Of a DNA stretch of 64,000 nt, positions 63,947 to 64,000 are shown piece after piece. The first letter of the stretch is position 1, and each line of letters opens with the position of its first letter. The position numbers and the translations under genes are program-made. The notes below the pieces were generated by a model. It was not told the DNA's origin and made no database searches. It worked only from the letters and a program-made list of their open reading frames with translations. Origin of the DNA: UBA6107 sp964459385 (lineage in GTDB: Bacteria; Chloroflexota; Anaerolineae; Anaerolineales; Anaerolineaceae); assembly GCA_964459385.1 (NCBI GenBank), contig CAYWLG010000005.1, forward strand, positions 204,247-268,246. Direction: 5' to 3'.

Positions 63947-64000
63947 TAGCGGGGAGTGGATTCGAACCACTGACCTCCGGGTTATGAGTCAAAATCCTGA
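63947..64000 (-). tRNA. tRNA-Met (CAT) 3' half joined to foreign sequence (attachment-site-like), continues outside window
   Basis: On the minus strand the sequence contains anticodon loop CTCATAA, CCCGGAGGTC, a perfect T-arm (AGTGG-TTCGAAT-CCACT) and acceptor strand CCCCGCT with discriminator A at 63947; CCA is not fully encoded. The five bases 5' of the anticodon loop (TTTGA) cannot pair with CCCGG, so the tRNA is not intact: from there the sequence equals the GTCAAAATCCTGA block of repeat copy 1. The element therefore is a 3'-half remnant of tRNA-Met, as left by integration at the anticodon loop, plus the start of repeat copy 3. Confidence 0.6.

Noticed and set aside
63947..64000. Intact tRNA-Met or tRNA-Gln gene
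   Set aside because: The bases 5' of the CAT loop cannot form the anticodon stem, and TTTTGACTC only resembles a tRNA-Gln loop by chance, since the same block is part of the repeat at 18043 and 25468.
1..64000. CRISPR arrays or insertion sequences
   Set aside because: No regularly spaced short repeats and no transposase or integrase frame were found.

Overview
The window reads as a bacterial chromosome segment, most likely from a filamentous or anaerobic Chloroflexota (Anaerolineae-like) organism. I infer this from the mix of GPH sugar transport, GxGYxYP glycosidase, very many Hanks-type kinases and kinase/formylglycine-enzyme-fold fusions. No rRNA or marker gene is present to prove it.

Left part (1-17.9 kb) is ordinary chromosome. 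It holds a truncated FAD oxidoreductase with an ATP-grasp gene, a CPHC thioredoxin/DsbD-like membrane protein, a divergent LysR/YeiH pair, a DUF2785 protein, a CPA1-type antiporter with a TrkA-N domain, a small helical gene broken by an amber codon, a DegV protein, a three-gene cluster (FAD oxidoreductase, GxGYxYP putative glycosidase, GPH transporter) and a large polytopic membrane protein.

Middle part (18.0-25.7 kb) is a minus-strand block: ECF sigma factor, membrane protein with a LolA-like exterior (possible anti-sigma), MacA-like adaptor, MacB-like ATPase and permease, and two small exported proteins. It lies between two degenerate copies of a ~290-bp repeat that carries remnants of the 3' half of a tRNA-Met. 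A third, cleaner copy begins at the right window edge.

Right part (25.7-63.6 kb) is a ~38-kb block with every gene on the minus strand. It encodes eleven Ser/Thr kinases. Most are fused to C-terminal formylglycine-enzyme/C-type-lectin-fold domains, often across a membrane segment; others carry LRRs, a family-5 peptide-binding domain or an SH3 domain. Embedded in it is a tightly packed 12-gene operon (57.0 to 39.9 kb): HTH/zinc-finger regulator, ESCRT-III-like coiled-coil protein B, MIT-AAA ATPase (Vps4-like), ESCRT-III-like protein A, second MIT-AAA ATPase, membrane kinase, PQQ-propeller/TPR/zinc-ribbon protein, zincin-like protein, two SPFH-like proteins, an exported VWA protein and a kinase-FGE receptor.

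My reading is that this is a kinase-controlled, bacterial ESCRT/Vps4-like membrane-remodelling system, with SPFH scaffolds and an array of surface-exposed receptor kinases. The C-terminal ~35 residues of the FGE domains vary strongly between paralogues on a constant scaffold, the pattern expected of diversity-generating retroelement targets, but no reverse transcriptase or template repeat lies in the window. Assignments of the ESCRT-like, SPFH-like and zincin-like proteins rest on motif and architecture reading by eye and need profile or structure comparison.
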